DNA of 64,000 nt, taken from Olsenella intestinalis (GTDB lineage Bacteria; Actinomycetota; Coriobacteriia; Coriobacteriales; Atopobiaceae). The stretch lies in NCBI RefSeq assembly GCF_023276655.1, contig NZ_JALGRK010000002.1, positions 704,433 to 768,432 of the forward strand, read 5' to 3'. The position numbers and the translations under genes were made by a program. Below, in pieces: positions 35,266 to 44,145 of the stretch. The notes under the pieces were generated by a model. The model was not told the origin of the DNA, searched no databases, and saw only the letters and a list, made by a program, of their open reading frames with translations. Position 1 is the stretch's first letter. Each line of letters starts with the position of its first letter.

Positions 35266-36093
35266 ATGCCAGAGCAAGGCATCTACGACAAGCTCGAGTC
35301 CCTCAGGTCCTACCTCCGCTCGCTCGGAAGCGTCGCGGTGGCGCTCTCGGGCGGCGTCGACTCCACGCTGCTCGCCAAGGTCGCCCGCGACACCCTCGGC
35401 GACGACATGCTCGCGATCACGGCGCGCATGCACGGCGTCTCGGTCTCCGACTACGTGGGCGCGCACGAGTTCTGCGTCGCGCAGAACATCCGCCACGAGA
35501 CGATCTCCTTCGACGAGCTCGAGGTGCCGGGCTTCGCCGACAACGGTCCCGACCGCTGCTACCTGTGCAAGCGCGCGCTCTTCTCGGAGATACAGATGGT
35601 GGTGGCCTCGCGGGGCATCCAGTACCTGGCCGAGGGCTCCAACATGGACGACCTCACCGACTACCGCCCGGGCCTGCGGGCGCTCACCGAGCTGGGCGTC
35701 AAGAGCCCGCTGCGCCACGCGCGCCTGACCAAGGCCGAGATCCGCCGCCTCGCGCACGAGATGTCGCTTCCCACCTGGGACAAGCCGTCGGCGGCGTGCC
35801 TGTCGTCGCGCGTCGCGTACGGCGAGAAGATCGTGGACTCCAAGCTGCGGCGCATCCGCTCTGCCGAGGAGTACCTGCACGGGCTGGGCTTCGGCCAGCT
35901 GCGCGTGAGGTGCCACGGCCGCGAGGGCGAGATCGCCCGCATCGAGCTCGAGCCGGACGAGATCGGCCGACTGCTCGACGCCGAGTGCCGCGACAAGGTC
36001 GCGCGGCGCCTGCGCGAGTTCGGGTTCACGTACGTGACCTGCGACCTCATCGGCTTTCGCTCAGGCTCGATGAACGAGATGCTGCGCGACTAG
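35266..36093 (+). CDS. larE: LarE, ATP-dependent sulfur transferase of nickel-pincer synthesis
   Basis: 275-aa PP-loop enzyme (SGGVDS 28-33) that activates the pyridinium carboxylates and donates sulfur. AEGSNMDDLTDYRPG and KPSAACLSSRV, with C178, are hallmark regions. In the best-studied enzyme the equivalent cysteine is sacrificed. This protein also has C98-x-x-C101 (RCYLCK), so a three-cysteine, Fe-S cluster-using, catalytic version is possible. GGGAGG lies before the ATG. It is transcribed opposite to larB/larC and ends overlapping the deacetylase stop. Confidence 0.92.
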   Translation: MPEQGIYDKLESLRSYLRSLGSVAVALSGGVDSTLLAKVARDTLGDDMLAITARMHGVSVSDYVGAHEFCVAQNIRHETISFDELEVPGFADNGPDRCYLCKRALFSEIQMVVASRGIQYLAEGSNMDDLTDYRPGLRALTELGVKSPLRHARLTKAEIRRLAHEMSLPTWDKPSAACLSSRVAYGEKIVDSKLRRIRSAEEYLHGLGFGQLRVRCHGREGEIARIELEPDEIGRLLDAECRDKVARRLREFGFTYVTCDLIGFRSGSMNEMLRD

Positions 36094-37529
36094 TTGTTGA
36101 CGCCCTGGTGCGAGATGCGCGTGTCGCGGTCGATGGCCTTCAGCTCGTAGCCCTGGGCCTTCCAGTACTCGATGATCCGCGGCAGCGCGTCGACCGTGGA
36201 CTGCTTGGTCGCGGAGTCGTGCAGCAGCATGATCACGTTCTGCATGCCGACCGCGGGGCTGTCCTCGGTCGCGATGGCGGCCGTCTCGTCTGCGTCGTGC
36301 ACCGACCCGTCGCCGCAGGAGGCGTCCCAGTCGTAGTACTGGTAGCCGCGCGCCTGCACGTCGGAGGTGAGCTGGCTCATGATGCCGGCCGAGTAGTTGG
36401 CCGAGATCGTGTTGGACGCGCCGCCCGGGAACCGGATGAAGCACGGCACGTAGCCGATCTGCTCCTTCACGACCTGCCCGATGGCGTCGAGGTCCGAGAA
36501 GTACGCGCCGACCGACGAGTAGACGCTCGCGTAGTCGTGGCTGTAGGTGTGCAGGCCGATGGTGTGGCCCTTGTCGTGCGCGACCTTGATCATGTCCGCG
36601 TGCGACTGGTCGATGCCCGTGACGAAGAACGTGGCCTTGGCGCCGTAGCGGTCCAGGATGTCGAGGACCGCCTGCGTCTTGTCGGACGGGCCATCGTCAA
36701 AGGTGAGGTAGAGCGTCTTGGTGTCGCTCGGCTGGGTGTTGCTGGGAGGGTCGCCCGCGCGCACGGCGAAGTCGGTCGAGCGGTTCGACTCGGTCTGCTT
36801 CTGCGCGGTGAGCTTCTTGCCCGCGTCGGACACCTTCGCGGCGAGCACGGTGGCGGACTTGGCCATGCCCTCGGGCGCGGTCTGGGCGAGGCGGGCGTGG
36901 GGCCCGGGCAGGAGCTGGGCGACGCCGGCCGGTATCGCGCCCATGGTGGACGTGAACGAGAAGAGCACGTTCTCGGGCGTAAGCGGCATCTGGTCGAGCA
37001 CGACGGTCTTGCCCCCGAAGATCAGGGTGAGCGCCACGAGGAAGATGAACAGGCCGCCGAAGAAGCTGGCGACGGGGTTGTGCCTGCGGTCCTTGGGGGA
37101 CATGGCCGAGCGGGGCGCCTGGCTGCGCAGGCTGGCGGCACGACGTGCCGTCTCGCGCGGGGCGCTCGCGTTGGCGTAGGCGCTGCGTGCGGCCTCGCGG
37201 CGCTGGGCCGCGGCCTGGCTCGCGGCGGCGCGCTCGGCGGCGCTGCGCTGGGAGGCGGCGCGCTGCTCGGGCGTGGGCTCGGCGGAGTGGCGGGCGCCAC
37301 GCTGCTGCGGGGTGCCCTGCTGGGCGTGCTGCTGGGCGTGCCGCTGGGTGCGCTCGGAGGAGGGGGCGTGCTGGGCCGGACCTGCGTGACGGTGCGCGGC
37401 GTGCGAGCCCTGCTGGGGAGCGGACCCGTGGCGCGCATGGCTCGCGCGCGGCGAGTCGGCTCGCGGCGTGGGACGGCGGGTGCCGTGGCGTGGCGTGTGA
37501 CGCGATCCGCTGTTTTCCTCTGTAGACAT
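36090..37529 (-). CDS. Membrane-anchored polysaccharide deacetylase (NodB domain)
   Basis: 479 aa. The first ~150 residues are cytoplasmic, low-complexity and rich in Arg/His/Gln/Ala/Ser. One membrane helix (near 155-175) follows, then a stalk and a C-terminal NodB domain with LTFDDGPSDKT (catalytic and metal aspartates), HTYSHDY (metal histidines), RFPGGASN and the C-terminal MLLHDSA. It likely N-deacetylates peptidoglycan or another wall glycan. The start ATG 37529 has GGAGGGG; TTG 37550 is unlikely. The long disordered cytosolic arm is unusual and could bind nucleic acid or partner proteins. Confidence 0.88.
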   Translation of the reverse strand: MSTEENSGSRHTPRHGTRRPTPRADSPRASHARHGSAPQQGSHAAHRHAGPAQHAPSSERTQRHAQQHAQQGTPQQRGARHSAEPTPEQRAASQRSAAERAAASQAAAQRREAARSAYANASAPRETARRAASLRSQAPRSAMSPKDRRHNPVASFFGGLFIFLVALTLIFGGKTVVLDQMPLTPENVLFSFTSTMGAIPAGVAQLLPGPHARLAQTAPEGMAKSATVLAAKVSDAGKKLTAQKQTESNRSTDFAVRAGDPPSNTQPSDTKTLYLTFDDGPSDKTQAVLDILDRYGAKATFFVTGIDQSHADMIKVAHDKGHTIGLHTYSHDYASVYSSVGAYFSDLDAIGQVVKEQIGYVPCFIRFPGGASNTISANYSAGIMSQLTSDVQARGYQYYDWDASCGDGSVHDADETAAIATEDSPAVGMQNVIMLLHDSATKQSTVDALPRIIEYWKAQGYELKAIDRDTRISHQGVNN

Positions 37530-37600
37530 GTACCCCTCCATACGTTTCAACCACCACAGTCTACAACGAGAGGGCCGCCTTGTGCGAGGTCACGCGCGTG

Positions 37601-37909
37601 CTAGACCAGGAAGAGCTCCAGGACGAACACGAGGGCGCAGCATCCGACGGCCACCTGGAACATGCTCGCGCCGAACCACGCCGCAAGGACGCCCGCCACG
37701 AGGGCGGCCGCGCCCGCGACCGGCGAGTTCGTGGCGTGCACGATAGCCGGGAACGTCATGACCGAGATGGTCACGTAGGGCACGTAGTAGAGGAACGACT
37801 GCAGAAAGCGGCTCTCGATGCGACGCCTGATGAGGGTCAGCGGGAGGATGCGGATCAGGAAGGTCACGCCGGCCATGACGGCGATGTAGGCGTAGGGACT
37901 AGCGCTCAT
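37601..37909 (-). CDS. azlD: AzlD-like branched-chain amino acid exporter subunit
   Basis: 102-aa small membrane protein with three to four helices. The opening YAYIAVMAGVTFLIRILPLTLIRRRIESRFLQSFLYYVPYVTISVMTFPAI is typical of AzlD, where it partners AzlC for export of branched-chain amino acids or analogues. Its start overlaps the end of azlC by 11 bases, giving coupled translation. Confidence 0.9.
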   Translation of the reverse strand: MSASPYAYIAVMAGVTFLIRILPLTLIRRRIESRFLQSFLYYVPYVTISVMTFPAIVHATNSPVAGAAALVAGVLAAWFGASMFQVAVGCCALVFVLELFLV

Positions 37910-38717
37910 CGGAGCCTCCCCTCTCGGGGTCCGTGGCCTCCAGGACGTCGTCGCCGAGCGAGGCCAGGCTCTTCTCGTCCTGCCCGAGCTCCTGGGCGCC
38001 GCCGTCGGCGACCGGGAAGACGAGCGCGGCGACGGCCGAGATGGCGACCGTCAGGATGATGATGCGCGTGCCGGAGTCGAGCGAGGAGACATAGGGCGCG
38101 AGCTCGAAGGCGAGGCTCGCGGCGAAGGAGGCCGCGACGACCGCGAGCAGGCGACGGCTCTTGCGCGAGGGCGGGACCACGATTGCGAGGAACATGCCGA
38201 AGAGGGCGACCGAGAGGGCGCTCACGACACGCGGGGGCATGACGTTGCCGAGGGCGATGCCGAGCGCCGTGCCGAAGGCCCAGCCGGGCATGGCCGTGGC
38301 CATGGCGCCGTAGGAGTAGTAGGGGTCGATGTAGCCGGGGCGCGCGATGGCGATGCCGAAGAGCTCGTCGGTCAGGGCGAAGCCGACGAGCAGGCGGTGC
38401 ACGAGGCGGGTGCCTCCGGCGAAGCGCTGCGAGAAGGCGCAGCTCATGAGGAAGTAGCGCGCGTTGGCGACGAGCGTCACGATCCCCATCTGGACGAGCG
38501 TGCCGCCTGCCGCCATGAGGGTGAAGGCGGCGTACTCGCCGGCGCTCGCGTTGTTGAGGATGCTCGCGACAAAGCCCTGGAAGGGCGTGAGTCCGACGCC
38601 GCGGGCGGCGATGCCGAGCGAGAAGGAGACGGCGAGGTAGCCGAGGCCTATGGGCACGCCGTCGCGCGCGCCCTCGCGAAGCGCCTGGCCATGTCGGTGG
38701 ATGATGCCTCTGAGCAC
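37899..38717 (-). CDS. azlC: AzlC-like branched-chain amino acid permease
   Basis: 272-aa membrane protein. Motifs of the family include GVPIGLGYLAVSFSLGIAARGVGLTPFQGFVASILNNASAGEYAAF and ALTDELFGIAI. It acts with AzlD as a secondary exporter. The C-terminus is extended and acidic (ELGQDEKSLASLGDDVLEATDPERGG). GTG start with GGGGAGAGGG immediately upstream. The pair is probably one transcript. Confidence 0.9.
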   Translation of the reverse strand: MLRGIIHRHGQALREGARDGVPIGLGYLAVSFSLGIAARGVGLTPFQGFVASILNNASAGEYAAFTLMAAGGTLVQMGIVTLVANARYFLMSCAFSQRFAGGTRLVHRLLVGFALTDELFGIAIARPGYIDPYYSYGAMATAMPGWAFGTALGIALGNVMPPRVVSALSVALFGMFLAIVVPPSRKSRRLLAVVAASFAASLAFELAPYVSSLDSGTRIIILTVAISAVAALVFPVADGGAQELGQDEKSLASLGDDVLEATDPERGGSDER

Positions 38718-38754
38718 GCCCTCTCCCCTCCTCTCGCGTCGCGCGGGTCGTCCG

Positions 38755-39855
38755 CTACTTGTTGTCGATCTTCTTCACGTTCTTGATCATGATCGAGACG
38801 TAGCCCTCGGCGTCGGTGGTGAACTCGATGTAGTTGGGGTCCGCCGCGAAGGACGAGGGGAAGGTGATCTCGATGCCGGTGTCGGTCTTGATCTTGTGGT
38901 TCTTGGCGAGGCGGTTAGCGACGCCGCGCTTGACGGGCACCTCCTCGGGAAGCTCGACCTCGCGGGCGGCCTCCTCGAAGCGCTCGCGCAGCTGCGGCCT
39001 GTCCTCGAAGACCTGGCGGCCGACCTCGTCGGGGGCGAAGGACTCCTCGCGGTCGGCGCTCGAGGCGACGACGGCCTTCGCCTGGGCGACCGCCTCGGTG
39101 ACGTTGGCCCCGTACTCGGCCGCGACGTCGGCCACGATCTTCTCGACCGTCTCGACGACCTCCTTGCTGGAGGCCTGGACCGAGCACTGCAGGAGCCCCT
39201 CGGGGATGATGCGCCGCTCCTGCGCCTGGACCATGCGGACCTTGTCGTGGAAGTCGATCGAGAGGTCGGCGAGGTCGATCACGACGTAGCTGTCGACCTT
39301 CTGCGTGGGGTTGGGCAGCGTGGAGTCGTGGCGCAGGATCCAGTTGGCGGGCGAGCCGGAGGGGTCCGAGCCGATCTCGTGCACGAAGGTCTGGCGGCGC
39401 GGCAGCAGGACCGCGGCGAAGAACTCCTGCGAGAGGTCCTCGAAACCGTCCTCGTCGGTCGCGGCCTCGACCATGGCCTCGGCGATGGCGCCGCCTCCCG
39501 CCTGCTCGGCGCGGACCTTCATGTCCTTGGTGTCGGTGAAGTCGCAGACCAGAAGGTCGCACTCCTCGAGGTCGTCGCAGCGGCGCAGCTCCTCCCACAG
39601 GTACTGGGCGACCTGGTTGGAGATCTCGACGAAGTCGATCTCGCCGGCCTTGTAGCCGCGCAGCGCGTCGGCAAAGCCCGAGTCCTCGGAGAAGGAGCCG
39701 TGCTGGCTGTCGACGCTCTGGCTCACCTTGCGCATGTGACGCTGCACGTAGGACTTGGTCGGGCGGTCCGACACGTCGAGCTCGCGCTCGGAGAAATAGC
39801 AGCTGCCGCTCTCGAAGTCGAAGGCGTGGAGGATCGCATGGCTGATTCGCATCAT
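38755..39855 (-). CDS. Nucleoid-associated protein (NdpA/YejK family)
   Basis: 366 aa. The opening RISHAILHAFDFESGSCYFSERELD and the C-terminal block KNHKIKTDTGIEITFPSSF...YIEFTTDAEGYVSIMIKNVKKI are characteristic of the 37-kDa nucleoid-associated protein family. Members bind DNA or associate with it; the biological role is poorly defined. It is monocistronic and follows a 200-base gap on its upstream side. Start ATG 39855 (the next codon is also ATG); the ribosome site is weak. Confidence 0.82.
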   Translation of the reverse strand: MMRISHAILHAFDFESGSCYFSERELDVSDRPTKSYVQRHMRKVSQSVDSQHGSFSEDSGFADALRGYKAGEIDFVEISNQVAQYLWEELRRCDDLEECDLLVCDFTDTKDMKVRAEQAGGGAIAEAMVEAATDEDGFEDLSQEFFAAVLLPRRQTFVHEIGSDPSGSPANWILRHDSTLPNPTQKVDSYVVIDLADLSIDFHDKVRMVQAQERRIIPEGLLQCSVQASSKEVVETVEKIVADVAAEYGANVTEAVAQAKAVVASSADREESFAPDEVGRQVFEDRPQLRERFEEAAREVELPEEVPVKRGVANRLAKNHKIKTDTGIEITFPSSFAADPNYIEFTTDAEGYVSIMIKNVKKIDNK

Positions 39856-40071
39856 GGGAGATCACCGTCTATGGGGATGCCGCGTTCGCGGCGGGGTTGG
39901 TAGGGCGGAAAACAGGATAGCGCACCTGCAGGACAGAGCCGCAAATGCAGAAAAATTGCGTGAGGGGCGAGGGTCCGCGCGGCCGCGGGCGCCCTCGCCG
40001 CGCGGGTCGCATAGTATTAGTGGTTGCACATCACACCCGCGCCATGGGCGCGCCACGGCTTGGAGACTTAC

Positions 40072-40518
40072 ATGACCGAGAAGAGCACACCGACCATCCT
40101 CACGCGCAGGGCCTTCGTCTCGGGGGTCGCCGCTGCCGCGATCGGCGTCGCCCTCTCCGGCTGCTCGCCCCAGGCCGGCGCGCAGGGCGGCAAGACGGTC
40201 GAGGTGTGCCTCCCCTACAACGCCGGCACCGGCTACGCCTGGACCTGCGAGACCAACAACACGGTGCTCGAGCTCCAGCAGGTCAGCACCGTCGAGCTCG
40301 GCCAGCCCAACCAGGCGGGCGGCCCCCTCGAGGACCACTTCGTGCTCGCGGGCAAGAAGGCCGGCAAGGACAAGGCGACCTTCCGCCTCTCGCGCGGCTG
40401 GGAGACCAGCGACAGCGACAAGACCGTGACCTACGAGTTCGAGGTCGGAAGCGACCTGAGCATCAAGCTCACCGGCGAAAGCGGCGAGCACTTCGACAAC
40501 AGCGTCAGGTTCCACTAG
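40072..40518 (+). CDS. Chagasin-like (inhibitor I42) protease-inhibitor lipoprotein
   Basis: 148 aa. A twin-arginine-like signal (TRRAFVSGVAAAAIGVALSGC) with lipobox cysteine C31 anchors it. The mature part matches chagasin: loop NAGTGYAW (50-57, chagasin NPTTGYxW), the GG-containing loop NQAGGPLEDHF, and RGWE (108-111, chagasin RPWE). Chagasins inhibit papain-family cysteine proteases, so it may protect the surface from host or bacterial proteases. The start ATG 40072 has GGAG upstream. Only 11 bases separate it from the convergent helicase gene. Confidence 0.85.
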   Translation: MTEKSTPTILTRRAFVSGVAAAAIGVALSGCSPQAGAQGGKTVEVCLPYNAGTGYAWTCETNNTVLELQQVSTVELGQPNQAGGPLEDHFVLAGKKAGKDKATFRLSRGWETSDSDKTVTYEFEVGSDLSIKLTGESGEHFDNSVRFH

Positions 40519-40529
40519 GGCGCGGGCGC

Positions 40530-42767
40530 CTACTTCTCCGCTGCCTCCATCGGGACTCGGAAGGTGATCGTGCGAATCGTCCCCAGGTCGTCGAATTGCA
40601 CCTGGTAGGCGCGCTTCTCCTCGTCGACGGAGAGGACCGAACCCAACCCGAACACGCGGTGCCTCACGCGGGCGCCGGCCTCGAAGCGCGGTGCGGCGAG
40701 CTCTGCCTCGGCGCGCGCCATCTTGCGGTCCTTGAGCGCGATGTAGTCGCGCGCCTCCGCCACGAGCGACTGCGGCAGCGGCTCGTCAAAGGAGATGAGC
40801 GAGGGCTCCACGTCCAGCACGAAGCGCGACGGGTAGCGCGGGATCCCCTCGAGCGTCGCACCCTCGGCGTCCACGAGGTAGAGCCCCTTGCAGGCGCGGG
40901 TCATGGCGACGAAGCAGAGCCTCCTCTCCTCCTCCATCGACTCCCGCGTGCGCACCTTGCGCGACGGGAACACGCCCTCGTTGAGCGAGGCCATGATGAC
41001 GTGGGGGAACTCGAGGCCCTTGGCGGCATGGACGGTCATGAGCTTGACCTTGTCGCGCCCGAGGCCCTGGTCGATGCCCGAGAAGAGCGCGACGTGCGTC
41101 AGGTAGCGCTCGAGCGTGGCCTCCTCGCCGCAGCTCGTCTCGTACTCGTAGATTGACTGCCTGAGCTCGGCGAGGTTGTCGAGTCGCTCCTGGCTGCCCT
41201 CGGTGCGGAGCGCGAGCTCGTAGCCGCTCTTGTCGAGCAGCGACGCCAGCAGCTCGCTGACCGGGCGACTCGCCACGCCAGGCAGGTGCGCCTCGATGAG
41301 CCGCACGAAGTCGCGGGCGCCGGTGCCCTTGAAGAGCGGGTCGTCGAGGCTGCGGCGCAGGGCCTCGAACAGCGAGATGTGCTGGCCGTCGGCGAAGTTG
41401 CGCAGGAAGCGCATGCGCTGCTCGCCGATGTTTCGCTTGGGACGGTTCGCGACGCGCATGAACGAGAGGTCGTCCTGGTAGCAGACCATGCGCAGATAGC
41501 TCAGGGCGTCCTTCACCTCGGCGCGGTCGAAGAACTGCACGCCCGAGTAGATGGTGTAGGGGATCTCGCGCTTGATGAGGACCTCCTCGATCGAGCGCGT
41601 CACGTAGTGGGCGCGGTAGAGGATCGCGATGTCGCGATAGTCGACGGGGTTGCGACCCTCCTCGAGGCTGCCGGCATGCAGGTCCTCGATCGTGTCCGCG
41701 ATCCACCTCGCCTCGTCGGCGGAGCTCTTGGCATGGTGGCCGCGCACGGGGCCTCCGTCGGGAAGCGTGGCCACGAGGTCCTTCTCGAGGCGCATGCTGT
41801 TCTTCTCGATCAGCGAGTTCGCCACGGAGAGGACCTGCGGCGTGGAGCGGTAGTTTTCGCGCAGGTAGATGGTCGTGCAGGGCGAGAAGCGCTTGTCGAA
41901 GTCAAGAAGGAAGCGCACGTTGGCGCCGCGCCAGGTGTAGATGGTCTGGTCGGGGTCGCCGACGACGAAGAGGTTGTGGTGCAGGCCCTGGAGGACCTCC
42001 ATGAGCTCGTACTGGGGAGGGTCGATGTCCTGGAACTCGTCGATCATGATGTACTCGAGGCGGCCCTGCCACTTGAGGCGGATGTCCTCGCGCGTCGCGA
42101 ACACGTGCAACGTGAGGAAGATGAGGTCGTTGTAGTCGAGGCCGAAGCACTTCTTCTCCTGGTAGAGGTAGCCGTAGAAGAGGATGTCCTCGACCGCGGT
42201 CGCCTCGTCGTACTTGGCCTTGAGCTTCTCGAGCGAGAGGTCGACGAGGAGCTTGTAGTAGTCGCGCTCGCTCACGCACTTGCGCATCTCGAACATGTCG
42301 CGCGCGCGGGCGTAGGTCATGTCGCGCAGCGTGATGCCGCGCTCCTCGTAGATGATGGCGAGCATCTGGTCGATGTCGGAGTTGTCGAGCACGAGGAAGC
42401 TCTTGGGGTAGCCAAGGGCGCTGGAGTCCTCCTGCAGGACGCTGACGCAGAAGCCGTGGAAGGTGTTGACGTAGGCAGCGTCGTCGTCGCCGGTGAGGTG
42501 GTGGATGCGCTGTCGCATCTCGTTGGCGGCCTTGTTGGTGAAGGTCACGCAGAGGATGTTGCCGGGCATGATGCCGAGCTCGTTGACGAGGTAGGCGAAG
42601 CGGCGGCTGAGCGCGCGGGTCTTGCCGGAGCCCGCGCCCGCGATCACGCGCACGTAGCCCTCGGTGGTGGTGACCGCCTCGCGCTGGGAGTCGTTGAGGT
42701 GCAGCAGAGCCTCGCGCGGCTCGTCAGGAAGGCCGCCCAAGTCGAGGCCCTCGCTCTTCTCCCCCAT
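40530..42767 (-). CDS. UvrD/PcrA-family DNA helicase
   Basis: 745-aa superfamily 1A helicase. Motif I is GAGSGKT after LNDSQREAV, Ia CVTFTNKAANEM, II IMIDEFQDI, III VVGDPDQTIYTWRGA, IV YRAH, V VKLMTVHAAKGLEFPHV, VI EEERRLCFVAMTRA. The C-terminus carries a tudor-like domain (GARVRHRVFGLGSVLSVDEEKR), the PcrA feature that contacts RNA polymerase. It unwinds DNA in excision repair and clears RNA polymerase or RecA. The start ATG 42767 has GGAGGG; a longer frame reads upstream without coding character. Confidence 0.93.
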   Translation of the reverse strand: MGEKSEGLDLGGLPDEPREALLHLNDSQREAVTTTEGYVRVIAGAGSGKTRALSRRFAYLVNELGIMPGNILCVTFTNKAANEMRQRIHHLTGDDDAAYVNTFHGFCVSVLQEDSSALGYPKSFLVLDNSDIDQMLAIIYEERGITLRDMTYARARDMFEMRKCVSERDYYKLLVDLSLEKLKAKYDEATAVEDILFYGYLYQEKKCFGLDYNDLIFLTLHVFATREDIRLKWQGRLEYIMIDEFQDIDPPQYELMEVLQGLHHNLFVVGDPDQTIYTWRGANVRFLLDFDKRFSPCTTIYLRENYRSTPQVLSVANSLIEKNSMRLEKDLVATLPDGGPVRGHHAKSSADEARWIADTIEDLHAGSLEEGRNPVDYRDIAILYRAHYVTRSIEEVLIKREIPYTIYSGVQFFDRAEVKDALSYLRMVCYQDDLSFMRVANRPKRNIGEQRMRFLRNFADGQHISLFEALRRSLDDPLFKGTGARDFVRLIEAHLPGVASRPVSELLASLLDKSGYELALRTEGSQERLDNLAELRQSIYEYETSCGEEATLERYLTHVALFSGIDQGLGRDKVKLMTVHAAKGLEFPHVIMASLNEGVFPSRKVRTRESMEEERRLCFVAMTRACKGLYLVDAEGATLEGIPRYPSRFVLDVEPSLISFDEPLPQSLVAEARDYIALKDRKMARAEAELAAPRFEAGARVRHRVFGLGSVLSVDEEKRAYQVQFDDLGTIRTITFRVPMEAAEK

Positions 42768-42896
42768 CGCACCCTCCTTCCGGCGACGCGTCGCGAGGGG
42801 GCCGGGCATGAACGCGACAGGCGCCCCTCGCATGATTAGAACACGTGTTCTATTGTGCGCCTAGGGCTGGCCCGGGTCAAGCGTTGGTCGGTGGGG

Positions 42897-43574
42897 CTAC
42901 AGCCTGCAGCCGTAGAGGTAGATCGCGCCGTCGTCGCTCTTGCGCGAGGGGCCGTCCTTCTTCTGGATCAGGCTCAGGCCGCGGGACTCCACGAAGGAGA
43001 AGTCCTTGACGTCGGAGATCATGGTGAAGAAGCCGCGGGCGCCGGCCTGGCGGAAGGAGTCGACGGCGGTGTCGTAGAGGGCCTGGCCGATGCCGTGGCC
43101 CTGGTCGGCGGGGTTCACGACGAGCATGTTGAGCTCGGCGTCGGCGTTGGAGTAGCCGCGCGAGATGAAGACGTCGGCGGTGGTGTACATGCGCAGGCGC
43201 CTGAAGAGCATCTCCTCGACGCGCGGGCCGCCGAGCTTGGCGCGCTTGCGGGCGGCCATCATGAGCGAGTCGAACACGGCGTCCTGGTCGTGGTCCTGCA
43301 CGATGGCACCGTCCTTCGCGAATCCGCCGAGGCACGCGCCGATGACGCTGGTGCCGCGGACGGCGACGTAGGAGAAGCTCGAGCGCCTGAGGGAGCCGGC
43401 GGTCATGACGCGGCCGAAGGTGATGCGGTCGTAGTAGCCCTCGACGTCGGGCACCCAGATGCGGCCGCAGATCTTGGCGACGTCGTCGAAGTCGGTGTCG
43501 CGGTAGGGCCTGATGGTGACGTTGGGGTCGAGCATGCGCTCGGCTCCCTCGTGCTCTTCAGTTCCCTGTGCCAT
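42897..43574 (-). CDS. GNAT-family N-acetyltransferase
   Basis: 225 aa. The acetyl-CoA loop is NPADQGHGIGQALYDTAVDSFR, with the preceding beta-4 strand AELNMLVV. The N-terminus VTIRPYRDTDFDDVAKIC is the typical GNAT start. The substrate cannot be inferred. GGAG lies six bases before ATG. About 130 bases separate it from the helicase start, and it is divergent from the TM1266 regulator gene. Confidence 0.85.
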   Translation of the reverse strand: MAQGTEEHEGAERMLDPNVTIRPYRDTDFDDVAKICGRIWVPDVEGYYDRITFGRVMTAGSLRRSSFSYVAVRGTSVIGACLGGFAKDGAIVQDHDQDAVFDSLMMAARKRAKLGGPRVEEMLFRRLRMYTTADVFISRGYSNADAELNMLVVNPADQGHGIGQALYDTAVDSFRQAGARGFFTMISDVKDFSFVESRGLSLIQKKDGPSRKSDDGAIYLYGCRL

Positions 43575-43769
43575 GGCTCACTCCCTCGACTCGTCATCCA
43601 GCAATCCCAAACAGACGGCCCATTAGCATACTTGGTTTTTGGGGCGGGCGCGCTCGAGACTGGGTCGGATTCACCTCACCGCCACCGGCGACGCCGCAAA
43701 CGGAATGCGCATACGCTGCTATCATCATGCGCGACGATCGTGACGGACGCGGACGGAGGGAGACCAGTC

Positions 43770-44024
43770 ATGCAGAGGCGCGTGGCACTGATTGCGATCA
43801 TCGTGGAGGAGCCGGACTCGGTGGCGGAGCTCAACTCGATCCTCCACGAGTACGCGGCGTACGTGATCGGACGCATGGGCATCCCCTACCGCGAGCGCGA
43901 CATCAGCATCATAAGCGTCGCCGTCGACGCGCCGCAGGACACGATCTCGACGATGGCCGGCCGTATCGGCGCGCTCGCGGGCGTGAGCTGCAAGACCGCC
44001 TTCTCGAGCGTGACGTCCGAGTGA
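43770..44024 (+). CDS. TM1266-family putative iron-only hydrogenase regulator
   Basis: 84-aa ferredoxin-like (ACT-type, NikR C-terminal-like) protein. RRVALIAIIVEEPDSVAELNSILHEYAAYVIGRMGIPYRERDISIISVAVDAP is highly typical of the TM1266 family, usually found with FeFe-hydrogenase maturation genes. No hydrogenase or HydEFG gene is in this window, so the target must lie elsewhere. It has no DNA-binding domain; it may act as a ligand sensor. Start ATG 43770 with GGAGGG upstream. Confidence 0.88.
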   Translation: MQRRVALIAIIVEEPDSVAELNSILHEYAAYVIGRMGIPYRERDISIISVAVDAPQDTISTMAGRIGALAGVSCKTAFSSVTSE

Positions 44025-44145
44025 CGACGCGCACCCGCCGACAAAAGGCGCCGCGCAGGCGATGCAACAGGCGCGAGGGCGCTCTTCTCCCATAACCTTT
44101 TATTGATTCGATCGTCGATTCAGCCATCCGGGAGCGTGGGCCACG

